From NCBI GenBank assembly GCA_900545725.1, contig URAI01000015.1:1-35718 (forward strand): a stretch of 35,718 nucleotides of DNA, written 5' to 3'. This document shows, one piece after another, positions 22,849-32,301 of the stretch (position 1 is the first letter of the stretch; the number at the start of each line of letters is the position of its first letter). Under the pieces are notes generated by a model. The model saw only the letters and a list, made by a program, of their open reading frames with translations, ran no database searches and was not told where the DNA came from. The position numbers were made by a program, and so were the translations under genes. Source of the DNA: an uncultured Eubacterium sp. (GTDB lineage Bacteria > Bacillota > Clostridia > Lachnospirales > Lachnospiraceae).

Positions 22849-24054
22849 ATGCATGTATTAATTTTTAAAATGGAAGGAATTGCATATAATTCGACAAGGC
22901 TGTTTGCTGATATGCTTGCATATGGTTTTAAGAGGGCAGGTGCTGTTGTTGATATATTTGACATAACAAAGCATGGTAATATTCAGGAACTTGAAGAGCT
23001 TAAAGGGGAAAATTACGATGCTGTTATTGATTTTAATTCAAAACTTCCGGATCTTATCATAGATAATAATGATGGAAAAGAAATGTATTTTTTGGATTCA
23101 ATTAATGGGCCTTTCTATAATTATATTGTTGACCATCCTGTATATCATCATAAGTTTTTAGCTCACAAGCTTAAGAATTATAATGTAATATGCATCGATG
23201 AAAATCATGCAGAATATATAAGACAATTTTATCCGCATATAAAAAATATTTTTGTTGAGCCGCTTGGAGCAATTGAGGCTGATAATATTAACGGCCTTAT
23301 GGAGGATATGGGAATATCTGATAAGGGGATATATTCTAAAGGTATTGCAGACCATAGAAAAAATGCAATATTATTTCCGGGAACATATCTTGACCCTGTG
23401 GGTTATTACGAGATTATAGAGGCTATGCCGGATAATATGAAAAATGGTATAAAAGCTGTTATAAATATTATGGAAAATAATCCTGGGCTGACTTATGAGA
23501 GTGCTGTCAGGAAATATGTATTACAGAAACAAGTGGTAAATAATGGTGTAAACAATACAATGTATTTTATGGCAGATATCTATATGAGGGCAGTTACAAG
23601 ACAAAATGTGCTTGAAGAATTTGCAAGAGCAGGAGCGAAGCTCGTAATATGTGGTGAAAAATATGATGAAAGTTCATTATCGCAATATGAAAATGTTAAG
23701 ATAATTCCACAGGTGTCATATGTACAAAGTCTGTATTTAATGCACAATTACAGATATGTTTTAAATATAATGCCATTATTTAAGGCAGGGATACATGACA
23801 GAGTTGTCAATTCCATGATAAATGGAGCAGTTTCAATATCAGATTCTAACAGTCTTATGGACAGATATTTTGAAAAAGGCTCGGATTATCTGTGTTATGA
23901 TATAACGGATAAGAAAAGCATAAAAAAGCTGGTTTCTGATATTAATAATGAAAGAGCTGATTGGAAGCTTATATCACAAAATGCATATAAAAAAGCAAAG
24001 TCAATGACATTTGAAAAAATTGCCGGTGATATTATGAAGCTGTCTGGTAATTAA
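22849..24054 (+). CDS. CgeB-like glycosyltransferase (GT-B, group 1-like)
   Basis: The 401-residue protein has a two-domain GT-B plan. The N-terminal half starts MHVLIFKMEGIAYNSTRLFA and carries a DXD-free Rossmann half with FDITKHGNIQELEEL. The C-terminal half matches the CgeB-type glycosyl transferase domain: VSYVQSLYLMHNYRYVLNIM, then HDRVVNSMINGAVSISDSNS and a Y-D-I-T end. The 'DR.V.SM..GA..ISD' phrase is the E-x7-E-like donor site variant. It starts 3 bases after the GNAT gene. Likely glycosylates a cell-surface or small product; the acceptor is unknown. A signal peptide and membrane segments are absent. Confidence 0.7.
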   Translation: MHVLIFKMEGIAYNSTRLFADMLAYGFKRAGAVVDIFDITKHGNIQELEELKGENYDAVIDFNSKLPDLIIDNNDGKEMYFLDSINGPFYNYIVDHPVYHHKFLAHKLKNYNVICIDENHAEYIRQFYPHIKNIFVEPLGAIEADNINGLMEDMGISDKGIYSKGIADHRKNAILFPGTYLDPVGYYEIIEAMPDNMKNGIKAVINIMENNPGLTYESAVRKYVLQKQVVNNGVNNTMYFMADIYMRAVTRQNVLEEFARAGAKLVICGEKYDESSLSQYENVKIIPQVSYVQSLYLMHNYRYVLNIMPLFKAGIHDRVVNSMINGAVSISDSNSLMDRYFEKGSDYLCYDITDKKSIKKLVSDINNERADWKLISQNAYKKAKSMTFEKIAGDIMKLSGN

Positions 24055-24147
24055 ATAAATGGCATGTTAAATAACAGGTGCAACAGGCAGTATGTATTAA
24101 TAAATGATAAAATGTATAAAAAACACACATTATTGATTGTATTTTTA

Positions 24148-24176
24148 TTGAAAATACACATAATGTGTGTTATATT
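24148..24176 (+). promoter_or_regulatory. Autoregulated-type promoter with operator for the TetR gene
   Basis: TTGAAA (24148-24153), 17-nt spacer, TATATT (24171-24176). The spacer contains the perfect palindrome ACACAT-A-ATGTGT (24156-24168). A related half site (AACACACATTA, 24121-24132) lies upstream, completing a longer inverted repeat with TAATGTGTGTT (24161-24171). TetR-type operators are typically placed this way. Confidence 0.6.
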
Positions 24177-24354
24177 TTAATACAAGGAAACCAAAAAGAT
24201 AAATCCAGTTTCCAACAATTAAGGTAACATCATACTAATCAACATTCTGATGGAATTTTCTAATGTCTGTGAAAAGCAAAACAAAATATCAGCTTTGGAA
24301 AATAATCACATCAGCATTATTTTTATACGAATATTTATAATAGGAATTGATACA

Positions 24355-24912
24355 ATGGAAAGATTAAAGATAGATATTATAGAAGCGGCTCTTGATGAAT
24401 TTAATGAAAAAGGGATTAAATTTACAATGGAGAGTATCGCAAAAAGGTTGGGAATCAGTAAAAAGACAATATATACAGTATTTAAAGATAAGCATGATCT
24501 TATGGAACAGACGGTAGAATATGGATTTGCTGCAATTAAAGAAAGTGAACAGAAGTTATATCAGGATAATTCCATTGAGCTTACAGAAAAAATCAAAAAA
24601 ATATTAATAGTTATGCCTGACAGATTCAGAACCATTGATTTTACCAAAGTATATACTTTAAGAGAAAACTATGAGGATATATTTAACAAAATAATTGAGC
24701 ATGTCAATACGGGCTGGGATATAACTATTGAGCTTATGAATGAGGCAGTTGATAAGGGGGTGTACAGACCATTTAACATCGAAGTATTTAAGGGACTCTT
24801 TGAGGCAGGAATAATGAAGTTTCTGGGAGATGATATACTGTCAAAGACAGGAACGGCTTATGGGGAGGCACTTAAAGATATGGTAGATATAATGATTAAT
24901 GGAATAGTTTGA
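24355..24912 (+). CDS. TetR/AcrR family transcriptional regulator
   Basis: The 185-residue protein starts with a helix (IIEAALDEFNEKG) and the helix-turn-helix FTMESIAKRLGISKKTIYTV followed by FKDKHDLMEQ, the N-terminal signature of TetR family repressors. The remaining helical C-terminus (SEQKLYQDNSIELTEKIKKI to the end) would bind an inducer and form the dimer. ATG 24355 follows AGGAATTGATACA; an upstream in-frame ATG at 24250 has no ribosome site. The promoter about 180 nt upstream carries a palindrome. It is first in line with the glycosyltransferase-like, symporter, alpha-galactosidase and galactokinase genes and could control them. The ligand is unknown. Confidence 0.85.
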   Translation: MERLKIDIIEAALDEFNEKGIKFTMESIAKRLGISKKTIYTVFKDKHDLMEQTVEYGFAAIKESEQKLYQDNSIELTEKIKKILIVMPDRFRTIDFTKVYTLRENYEDIFNKIIEHVNTGWDITIELMNEAVDKGVYRPFNIEVFKGLFEAGIMKFLGDDILSKTGTAYGEALKDMVDIMINGIV

Positions 24913-24977
24913 AATAACTTTGTATTTATTTTTAAGGGCTATTGCATGAAAAGTAATAAAAAGTAATGGAGGTCAAT

Positions 24978-26624
24978 ATGAAAAAAGCAAATAAATCTGG
25001 TAATAAAATTAAATGTGCAGTTAAAAAGAATAATAACATTAACAGTAAGATTAAAGATAAGTCATCAGTAATATTTGGCAATAAAATGAGCCATTATACG
25101 GTGGCTAAAGCTGATTGTTCAAAAGCAAGATTTATTAAGAAATTCGGTGATGATTCACAGAATGATTATAAGCTTGCAGTTACGGATAATGAGTATATTG
25201 GAGATATTCTTGGTGTACACAATATTATTATTGCCGGGGAGAGTTCTGCCTATGGTAAGACACCGGCTAAGATAGCAGCAGCAAGACTGGCTGATAATAA
25301 GATTAAAGAGAAAAAAGTATTAGAAAAAGGTATAGAAAATTATAACTGTAATGATGAATTTGACCACGAAAAGGGAGTAATTGTCGGGAATATAAGAATG
25401 GGCTTCGGACATTACAGAATATCAATGGCAATAGCTTCCGCCGCTAATGCACTAGGATATAAGCCATACTGGTTAGACCTCAATTCATTTAAAGATACGA
25501 CGGGTGGCAAGGTTATTAATGCACAGAATGATTTGTATTCCCTTGGCTCGAGAATATCGCAAAAAAGTAAGCTGTTTAACAGGTTTGTATGGGAACCGGT
25601 CAATTACGAGGGCTTTAAAAAGATTACATATAATTCCACAGATCAGAAAAATTCTGAATTAATGACAGGTATATTTAAAAATATCCCAAAGGATATTCCA
25701 GTAGTTGCAACACATGTGTGGCCGGCACAGGCAGCAGTCCACGCAGGTATGGAAAGGGTTGTCAATGCAATTCCTGATAACTGGCCTATGGCACTTCATC
25801 TTGCGGAGGGGAGCATACATACAGTACAGACACATTCTTCACTATTAGGGTACAGAATGCTTAATGGCATGGATGGCAGGAGAATACTTAAGCCTATGCC
25901 GGCAGATTCAATCATGTATACAGGTCATTATATTGACCATGAGCTTGTTTCTAATATAGATAATGACTGTGCTGCAAGGATTATGAGGGCAAAGAAGAAA
26001 AGACCGGTAAGATTCTTACTTACAATAGGCGGTGCAGGAGCACAAAGAGAAATATTCTCAGCAATTATAAGCTTTCTTATGCCATATATAAAGGCAGGAA
26101 AGGCAGCACTGTATATTAATGTAGGTGATTATAAGGAGGCATGGGACGAGCTTACAGGAAATGTTTCGGAACTTAATAAAGAAGCGGTATTGCATTTTGA
26201 CAGATGGGATGATACAAAGAACTTTGCAAATGAAGCACTTACAGGAGATGTAAGAGGAATACATGCGTTTTACCATGAAAATATATTTGAAGCGGTATAT
26301 TGTACTAATCTTTTAATGAGAAGCTGTGATGTACTTGTAACAAAGCCGAGCGAGCTGGCATTTTATCCGGTGCCTAAGCTGTTTATAAAAAGAGTCGGAG
26401 GACATGAAAAGTGGGGAGCAATCCATTCGGCAGAGATAGGGGATGGAACATATGAATGTACAGATATAAGACAGACATTACAGATGATAAGAATGATGAT
26501 TAAAGACAGAAATATATATTGTGAAATGTGTAACAATATAAAGAGTAATAATAAACAGGGGATATATAACGGAGCTTATGAGGTGGTTAAGCTGGCTATG
26601 AAGAATAAAAAGGGAATAATTTGA
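24978..26624 (+). CDS. MurG-like glycosyltransferase-related protein, function unknown
   Basis: The 548-residue protein has a Lys-rich N-terminal tail (about 1-30), then a GT-B-like body. The G-loop phrase NIRMGFGHYRISMAIASAAN (about 137) with HYRIS resembles the GHxxPA... donor domain of MurG and diacylglycerol glucosyltransferases, and a second half near 345 (FLLTIGGAGAQREIFSAIIS) gives the GG-x-G-x motif of such enzymes. The phrase ATHVWPAQAAVHAGMERVVN is distinctive. Similar proteins are listed as domains of unknown function; I cannot name one securely. GGAGG lies before ATG. It sits between the TetR gene and sugar genes, so a galactose-containing glycolipid or glycan is a possible product. 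Confidence 0.6.
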   Translation: MKKANKSGNKIKCAVKKNNNINSKIKDKSSVIFGNKMSHYTVAKADCSKARFIKKFGDDSQNDYKLAVTDNEYIGDILGVHNIIIAGESSAYGKTPAKIAAARLADNKIKEKKVLEKGIENYNCNDEFDHEKGVIVGNIRMGFGHYRISMAIASAANALGYKPYWLDLNSFKDTTGGKVINAQNDLYSLGSRISQKSKLFNRFVWEPVNYEGFKKITYNSTDQKNSELMTGIFKNIPKDIPVVATHVWPAQAAVHAGMERVVNAIPDNWPMALHLAEGSIHTVQTHSSLLGYRMLNGMDGRRILKPMPADSIMYTGHYIDHELVSNIDNDCAARIMRAKKKRPVRFLLTIGGAGAQREIFSAIISFLMPYIKAGKAALYINVGDYKEAWDELTGNVSELNKEAVLHFDRWDDTKNFANEALTGDVRGIHAFYHENIFEAVYCTNLLMRSCDVLVTKPSELAFYPVPKLFIKRVGGHEKWGAIHSAEIGDGTYECTDIRQTLQMIRMMIKDRNIYCEMCNNIKSNNKQGIYNGAYEVVKLAMKNKKGII

Positions 26625-26646
26625 TAATGGATAAGGAGAATTGTGT

Positions 26647-28047
26647 ATGAAGCTTACTTTAAAGGAAAAAATATCTTATGGTATTGGGGCGTTTGGAAAA
26701 GATTTTGTATATATGCTTGTAACTACATATATATTATTTTACTACGAATCAGTAATAGGGGTGTCATCAGTATTTGTAGGAGCAGTGCTTATGGCGGCGA
26801 GAGTATTTGATGCTTTTAATGACCCGTTTATGGGAATAATAGTTGCCAGGACAAAGAGCCGTTTTGGAAGGTTCAGACCGTGGATTATGGCAGGAACAGT
26901 GCTTAATGCATTTGTATTATATGCATTATTTGCAGTACCTGAAAGTGCAACGGATGTGGTGAACCGTACATGGCTTGCAATATTTTATATATTGTGGGGG
27001 ATAACTTACACATTTATGGATATTCCATACTGGTCATTTATTCCGGCAATAACAAGACCCGGTAAAGAAAGAGAGAATATATCATCAATGGCGAGGTCGT
27101 GTGCCGGTATAGGAAGTGCCGTTCCAACAGTTCTTACCATGGTTGTAGTTCCATTACTCGGTGGAGGTTCGGCAATGGCAGATTACCGCATAGGCTTTAA
27201 ATACTGGGCTTTAGTAGTGGCAGTGATATTTGTGGTATCAGAGGTTATATGCTGCCTTAACGTAAAGGAAAAGAATGAAGAAAGTGTGGAAAGCCACGGA
27301 ATAAAGGAAATGTTTAAATCTCTTTTATCTAATGACCAGGCTATAATAGTTGTAATTGCAATTATACTCATTAATACATCATTATATCTTACAAGCAATC
27401 TTGTAATATATTTTTTTACATATGATATTGGCGACGGTGAAGGTGCGTATAGCCTGTTTTCAGCATTTGGCGGGGCATCACAGATTATTGCTATGATGTT
27501 ATTTCCACTATTTAGAAAGAAAATGGAAAAGAAAGGTGTATTTAGATTTGCAATAATAGCAGAAATTGCCGGATATGCATTACTTCTTGCAGTTACATTT
27601 TCAGGAATTATCAATGTTTCAATAAATCCGTCAAGCTGGTTATTATTACTGGTTCCTGCGTTTATGATATTTGCAGGAAGTGGTCTTTTAAATGTGCTTA
27701 CGACTATATTTTTATCAGATACCATTGAATATGGACAGATGAAAAATAACCGCAGGGATGAGAGTGTAATATTTTCCATGCAGACATTTGTGGTTAAGTT
27801 AGCATCAGGTTTTGCAGCACTCCTCGCAGGTATTGCAATCAGTGTAATAGGACTTAAGACTGGTAATGGAATGACTGCGGCAGACCAGAGCCTGTCAGCA
27901 GTTATTGGACTCAGATTCGTTATGACTGTGATACCTATCGGAGGACTTGTTGTGGCTGCAGTAATTTTTATGAAGAAATATATTCTTGATGAGAATAAAA
28001 TGAATGAAATCTCACAGGTACTTACAGACAGACAAAAAATGATTTAA
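26647..28047 (+). CDS. GPH-family sugar:cation symporter (MelB-like)
   Basis: The 466-residue, about 12-helix membrane carrier belongs to the glycoside-pentoside-hexuronide:cation family. The N-terminus YGIGAFGKDFVYMLVTTYIL, then RVFDAFNDPFMGIIVARTKS with SRFGRFRPW, is the family signature; the two Asp of RVFDAFNDP correspond to the cation-site Asp55 and Asp59 of MelB as I remember them. A long central loop (ENISSMARSCAGIGS) fits as well. ATG 26647 has AAGGAGAATTG upstream. It precedes an alpha-galactosidase gene, so an alpha-galactoside such as melibiose, or a galactosyl-glycerol, is the probable cargo. Confidence 0.85.
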   Translation: MKLTLKEKISYGIGAFGKDFVYMLVTTYILFYYESVIGVSSVFVGAVLMAARVFDAFNDPFMGIIVARTKSRFGRFRPWIMAGTVLNAFVLYALFAVPESATDVVNRTWLAIFYILWGITYTFMDIPYWSFIPAITRPGKERENISSMARSCAGIGSAVPTVLTMVVVPLLGGGSAMADYRIGFKYWALVVAVIFVVSEVICCLNVKEKNEESVESHGIKEMFKSLLSNDQAIIVVIAIILINTSLYLTSNLVIYFFTYDIGDGEGAYSLFSAFGGASQIIAMMLFPLFRKKMEKKGVFRFAIIAEIAGYALLLAVTFSGIINVSINPSSWLLLLVPAFMIFAGSGLLNVLTTIFLSDTIEYGQMKNNRRDESVIFSMQTFVVKLASGFAALLAGIAISVIGLKTGNGMTAADQSLSAVIGLRFVMTVIPIGGLVVAAVIFMKKYILDENKMNEISQVLTDRQKMI

Positions 28048-28066
28048 TAAGAATTGGAGCAGATAT

Positions 28067-30424
28067 ATGATTAGATATGATAATGGAGTATTTGTGCTTG
28101 ATACAAAAAATACGACATATACATTCAGAATAATGGATACGGGACAGTTAGAACATCTGTATTATGGCAGCAGTGTGGATTTTACACAGGAAGCGGTAAA
28201 GGCAGCTTCTGATAAATGTGTATATCCTGCCGGCAATCTTATAAGTTATTCAGATGAAGCCGGTCATGTTACACTTGAAAATATCAATCTTGAATATTCT
28301 TCTTATGGAAAGGGAGATATACGTGAGCCATTTGTATTAATGAAGAATATTGATGGTAATTATACATCAGATTTTATATATGATTCTTATGAGATAAAAA
28401 AAGGAAAGGATAAGCTTAATGGACTGGCGTGTGCTTATGCTGTACAAAATGAAGCAAAACAGCTTACAATAAGGCTGAAAGAGAGATACTATAATATAAT
28501 TATGGAGCTTGTGTATACAGTATTTTATGAATGTGACTGTATAACAAGATCATCAAGGATTATTAACAATGAAGCTGAAAATATCAGGCTTGAAAGACTT
28601 ATGAGCAGTCAGCTTGATATGTATGATTCGGATTATGATTTCTATAATTTTACAGGTGCGTGGGCAAGGGAAATGTCACTTAATAAGACAAAGTGTATAC
28701 CGGGGAAAATAGTAAACAGTTCAATTATGGGGAATTCCGGCAGCAGAAATAATCCGTTTGTCATGCTTGCATCGTCACAGGCAACGCAAAATTCCGGTAA
28801 AGTCTATGGCATGAATCTTATATATAGCGGCAATCATTATGAATGTGCCCAAACAGGAGCATTTGGGAATATAAGACTGATGTGTGGTATTAATCCGGAT
28901 AATTTTAGTTACGATATTAAAGCCGGAGAATGTTTTCAAAGTCCTGAGGCAGTATTGACATATTCATGCATGGGCTTTAATGGCATGAGTTATAATATGC
29001 ACAGGTTTGTGAATAATCATATTGTGCGTGGAAAATATAAGAATAAATCAAGACCTGTGCTTATTAACAGTTGGGAGTCGTTTTACTTTAAATATAATGA
29101 GAACAGGCTTTTAAAACTGGCAGGGAAAGCCAGAGATATTGGAATAGAATTATTTGTGCTGGATGATGGCTGGTTTGGAAAAAGAGATAGTGATGACTGT
29201 TCGCTTGGCGACTGGTATTGTAATACTAATAAGCTGCCGCATGGATTGTCACGGCTTGCAGATAAGCTTAAAGAAAAAGGCATGAAGTTTGGTATATGGG
29301 TAGAGCCTGAAATGGTAAGTGAGGATAGTGACTGTTACAGAAATCATCCTGAATGGGCAGTTAAGATACCTGGACATTCTCACTCAAAGGGGCGGAATCA
29401 GATGTTTCTCAATCTGACAATGCCGGAGGTAAGGGATTACATTGTTAAAAGTATGACAGAGATATTTAGCTCTGCTGATATATCATATGTAAAATGGGAT
29501 ATGAACAGAATTTTTTCAGACACCTGCAGTTCTTCTATTATAAACCAGCAGGAATTCTGTCACAGATATATTCTTGGTCTGTATAATGTACTTGACCGGC
29601 TTACAAAAGCATTCCCTGATATATTATTTGAGGGATGTGCGGCAGGAGGCGGAAGATTCGACCTTGGAATGTTATGTTATTTCCCACAGATATGGGTAAG
29701 TGATAATACGGATGGATGGTGCAGGGCAGTTATTCAGGACGGATTAAGTTATGGCTATCCGTTATCGGTAATGAGTAATCATATATCAGGCTGTCCTAAT
29801 CATCAGACATTACGCAGTGTGCCACTCGATACCAGATTTAATATTGCATTTTTTGGAAATGCAGGTTATGAATGTAATCTGTCAGATATGACAGCTGATG
29901 AATTGTCAGATGTTAAAGAGCAGATAGCATTTTATAAAAAATACCGTGACATTATTATAAATGGCAGATTTTACCGCACCGGCAGGGCACAGCCTGACAG
30001 ATATGGAAGGACGGTATATAACTGGGAGTGTGTAAGTCCTGATAAAGATTATGCATTTGCAATGCAGATACAGGATAAGGTAATACCTGATATGCCACAG
30101 AGCAGTTTCAGGACAACAGGACTTTGCGAGGATAAGATATACCATTTTTATAACAGAAAGCTCAAATATAATATTAAAGAATTTGGCGATCTCATAAATA
30201 CAGTAGCTCCATTTCATGTAAAAAAAGATTCGTTTGTACATAATGCGATTGCAAAATATATCAGGCTGGATTCAGAGACAGAGGACTATAATGTTAGTGG
30301 GGCATTTCTTAATAATTGTGGCATAAGGCTTAAACAGAATTATTGTGGTACGGGATATGATGAAAATGTAAGATATTATCAGGATTACAGTTCAAGATTA
30401 TATATAATTGAGCAGAACAAATAA
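28067..30424 (+). CDS. Alpha-galactosidase (GH36)
   Basis: The 785-residue enzyme releases galactose from alpha-galactosides. The catalytic TIM-barrel part shows LFVLDDGWFGKRDSD, then GIWVEPEMVSEDSD, the nucleophile Asp478 (YVKWDMNR) and the probable acid/base Asp546 (WVSDNTDGW), with FEGCAAGGGRFDLGM between. The N-terminal beta-sandwich (about 1-340) and C-terminal part (about 640-785) fit the family; the total is somewhat longer than the usual about 730. No signal peptide is present, so it acts in the cytoplasm on sugar brought in by the symporter encoded just upstream (20-nt gap). Confidence 0.9.
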   Translation: MIRYDNGVFVLDTKNTTYTFRIMDTGQLEHLYYGSSVDFTQEAVKAASDKCVYPAGNLISYSDEAGHVTLENINLEYSSYGKGDIREPFVLMKNIDGNYTSDFIYDSYEIKKGKDKLNGLACAYAVQNEAKQLTIRLKERYYNIIMELVYTVFYECDCITRSSRIINNEAENIRLERLMSSQLDMYDSDYDFYNFTGAWAREMSLNKTKCIPGKIVNSSIMGNSGSRNNPFVMLASSQATQNSGKVYGMNLIYSGNHYECAQTGAFGNIRLMCGINPDNFSYDIKAGECFQSPEAVLTYSCMGFNGMSYNMHRFVNNHIVRGKYKNKSRPVLINSWESFYFKYNENRLLKLAGKARDIGIELFVLDDGWFGKRDSDDCSLGDWYCNTNKLPHGLSRLADKLKEKGMKFGIWVEPEMVSEDSDCYRNHPEWAVKIPGHSHSKGRNQMFLNLTMPEVRDYIVKSMTEIFSSADISYVKWDMNRIFSDTCSSSIINQQEFCHRYILGLYNVLDRLTKAFPDILFEGCAAGGGRFDLGMLCYFPQIWVSDNTDGWCRAVIQDGLSYGYPLSVMSNHISGCPNHQTLRSVPLDTRFNIAFFGNAGYECNLSDMTADELSDVKEQIAFYKKYRDIIINGRFYRTGRAQPDRYGRTVYNWECVSPDKDYAFAMQIQDKVIPDMPQSSFRTTGLCEDKIYHFYNRKLKYNIKEFGDLINTVAPFHVKKDSFVHNAIAKYIRLDSETEDYNVSGAFLNNCGIRLKQNYCGTGYDENVRYYQDYSSRLYIIEQNK

Positions 30425-30546
30425 TCTTTTGAATAAGAAAAAATCATTATGGGAGAAAAACCACCTGAGGGAATTTTTATTTGCCGCTTTGTAACAGTGT
30501 TTCTACAGTATTAGAAGAGACAGGTGGAATGGAGATTAGTGTGAAT

Positions 30547-31779
30547 ATGAATATAGATGAAAAGTATAATGTAATTAATGATTACGATAATAATGATGTT
30601 ATTAAATTACGTTTAATAAAAGAATTTGAAAAGGTATACGGTGACAGCGCAGGCGTATGTGTATTCTTTGCTCCGGGAAGGGTCAATCTTATAGGTGAAC
30701 ATACGGATTATAATGGTGGCTGTGTATTTCCGTGTGCGATTACTTTGGGAACATATATTGTTATGAGAAAGTCAGAAAGCAGCATGACACGATATTATTC
30801 AATGAATTTTGAACATATGGGAGTTATTGAGGGAAGAATAAGCAATATAAAATATTTTAAATCCTCAGGCTGGGCTAATTATCCTAAGAGCATAGTGTGG
30901 GCTTTGCAGAAGAAGAATATTATAATCGGCAGTGGATTTGACATGCTCGTATATGGCAATCTTCCCAATGGTTCAGGACTGTCTTCATCGGCATCTTTAG
31001 AAGCGGTTACATTATATGCACTTATAAAGCTTTATAATATCCGTATGGATAAAATAGAGATGGCGAGGCTGTGCCAGTTTGCTGAAAATGAATTTATTGA
31101 CATGAACTGTGGAATCATGGATCAGTTTGCAATAATAATGGGACGTAAGGACAATGTAATATATCTGGATACAGGAAAATTGAAATATAAATATGTTCCG
31201 GTCAGGCTTAAAGATGTAAGGATTGTGATAGCTTCAAGCAATAAAAAGAGAAAGTTAGGTGAATCAAAATATAACGAAAGAAGAAGTGAATGTGAAAGAG
31301 CATATGGTTTTTTAAAAGAGGAAGCAGCAAAAGATGGACTTGAAGTCAGTTCGCTTTGTGAACTTGATATGGAGCAATTTGAAAAATATTCATATGTATT
31401 AAAGGACGATATATTATACAGACGTGCAAAACATGCAATAAGTGAAAATGAAAGGACAAAAAGAGCAGTTAAAGCATTTATACACGATGATGTTGAACAA
31501 TTCGGACATCTTATGAATGAGTCACACATATCACTTCGTGACGATTATGAAGTGACAGGTTATGAACTGGATACACTGGTTAATGCAGCGTGGGAGTGTG
31601 ATGGTGTAATAGGTTCGAGAATGACAGGTGCCGGTTTTGGAGGTTGTACGGTGTCAATTGTAAGAGAAGATTGTATCAGCTCTTTTATAAAAAATGTCGG
31701 AGAAAAATATAATGCAAAGACACACCTTAATGCAGATTTCTATGTAGTGGATATCTCAGATGGTGTCTGTGCTTTGTAA
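30547..31779 (+). CDS. galK: Galactokinase
   Basis: The 410-residue (from this start) GHMP kinase phosphorylates galactose at C1 in the Leloir pathway. The galactokinase signature GRVNLIGEHTDYNGG is near residue 45, the ATP-binding LPNGSGLSSSASLE near 140, and the C-terminal GSRMTGAGFGGCTVSIV near 355. An Asp in NCGIMDQFAI is the probable catalytic base. The N-terminus is uncertain: ATG 30547 is chosen with GGAG about 12 nt upstream, ATG 30529 is also in frame but its ribosome site is too close. It follows the alpha-galactosidase gene and closes the sugar cluster. Confidence 0.9.
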   Translation: MNIDEKYNVINDYDNNDVIKLRLIKEFEKVYGDSAGVCVFFAPGRVNLIGEHTDYNGGCVFPCAITLGTYIVMRKSESSMTRYYSMNFEHMGVIEGRISNIKYFKSSGWANYPKSIVWALQKKNIIIGSGFDMLVYGNLPNGSGLSSSASLEAVTLYALIKLYNIRMDKIEMARLCQFAENEFIDMNCGIMDQFAIIMGRKDNVIYLDTGKLKYKYVPVRLKDVRIVIASSNKKRKLGESKYNERRSECERAYGFLKEEAAKDGLEVSSLCELDMEQFEKYSYVLKDDILYRRAKHAISENERTKRAVKAFIHDDVEQFGHLMNESHISLRDDYEVTGYELDTLVNAAWECDGVIGSRMTGAGFGGCTVSIVREDCISSFIKNVGEKYNAKTHLNADFYVVDISDGVCAL

Positions 31780-31840
31780 GGCATATGTAAAATGTAATTA
31801 AAAAATATATGAATAAAATTAAAAAAAGTTACATAAGATA

Positions 31841-31869
31841 TTGTGTAATCAAAATTAATGTTGTATAAT
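31841..31869 (+). promoter_or_regulatory. Promoter of 6S RNA
   Basis: TTGTGT (31841-31846), 17-nt spacer, and perfect TATAAT (31864-31869), placing the start of transcription near 31876. Confidence 0.6.
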
Positions 31870-31879
31870 AAATTCATCA

Positions 31880-32100
31880 AAAGAGTGCGGATAGTACTAA
31901 GAACTGAATATTATTTTCCTGGGGTGTTCGTCAGCTCACTTATTTTGATCCTACATTATTCGAACGGGACTCCTATATTTTCACTATGATGTCAGGCCTC
32001 CGTTTGCAGTGGAAGGCAGATTAGTGTTTGCGGTAACCCACCTAGCACAGCTAGGAGTCGAAACTGTGGGCAACGGCATTTTGGGAATTATAATGAGATT
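31880..32100 (+). ncRNA. ssrS: 6S RNA
   Basis: The region has the landmarks of 6S RNA, the RNA that mimics an open promoter and binds RNA polymerase. Its 5' part contains TTCCTGGGGTGTTCGTCAGC and its 3' part GGGCAACGGCATTTTGGGAA; the arms pair, and the phrases recall GAUGUUCGCAAGC and GGCAUCUCGGAGAUUCC of E. coli 6S. A long arm with inner stems CACTA/TAGTG, GCCTCC/GGAAGGC, CCCAC/GTGGG and CCTAGC/GCTAGG fits the stem-bubble-stem fold. It has its own promoter and terminator and no coding frame of note. Ends are approximate. Confidence 0.8.
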
Positions 32101-32102
32101 AC

Positions 32103-32135
32103 AGCTTCGTCAGATTATTCTGACGGAGCTTTTTT
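32103..32135 (+). terminator. Terminator of 6S RNA
   Basis: An 11-bp stem AGCTTCGTCAG/CTGACGGAGCT (one G-U pair), loop ATTATT, is followed by a T-run. Confidence 0.85.
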
Positions 32136-32301
32136 CAGCCTTTGCGCCTTATGGTACGCTCTAACGGGTATAGTCATACTAATAAGTATTTCAGGTTATA
32201 TTTGATAAGATTCATTAATATATTGATAACTATAAAATATAATTTTAATCAGAGATAAAATAATCGGATTAATTATCAATCAGATTATATTTGTATTAGG
32301 G

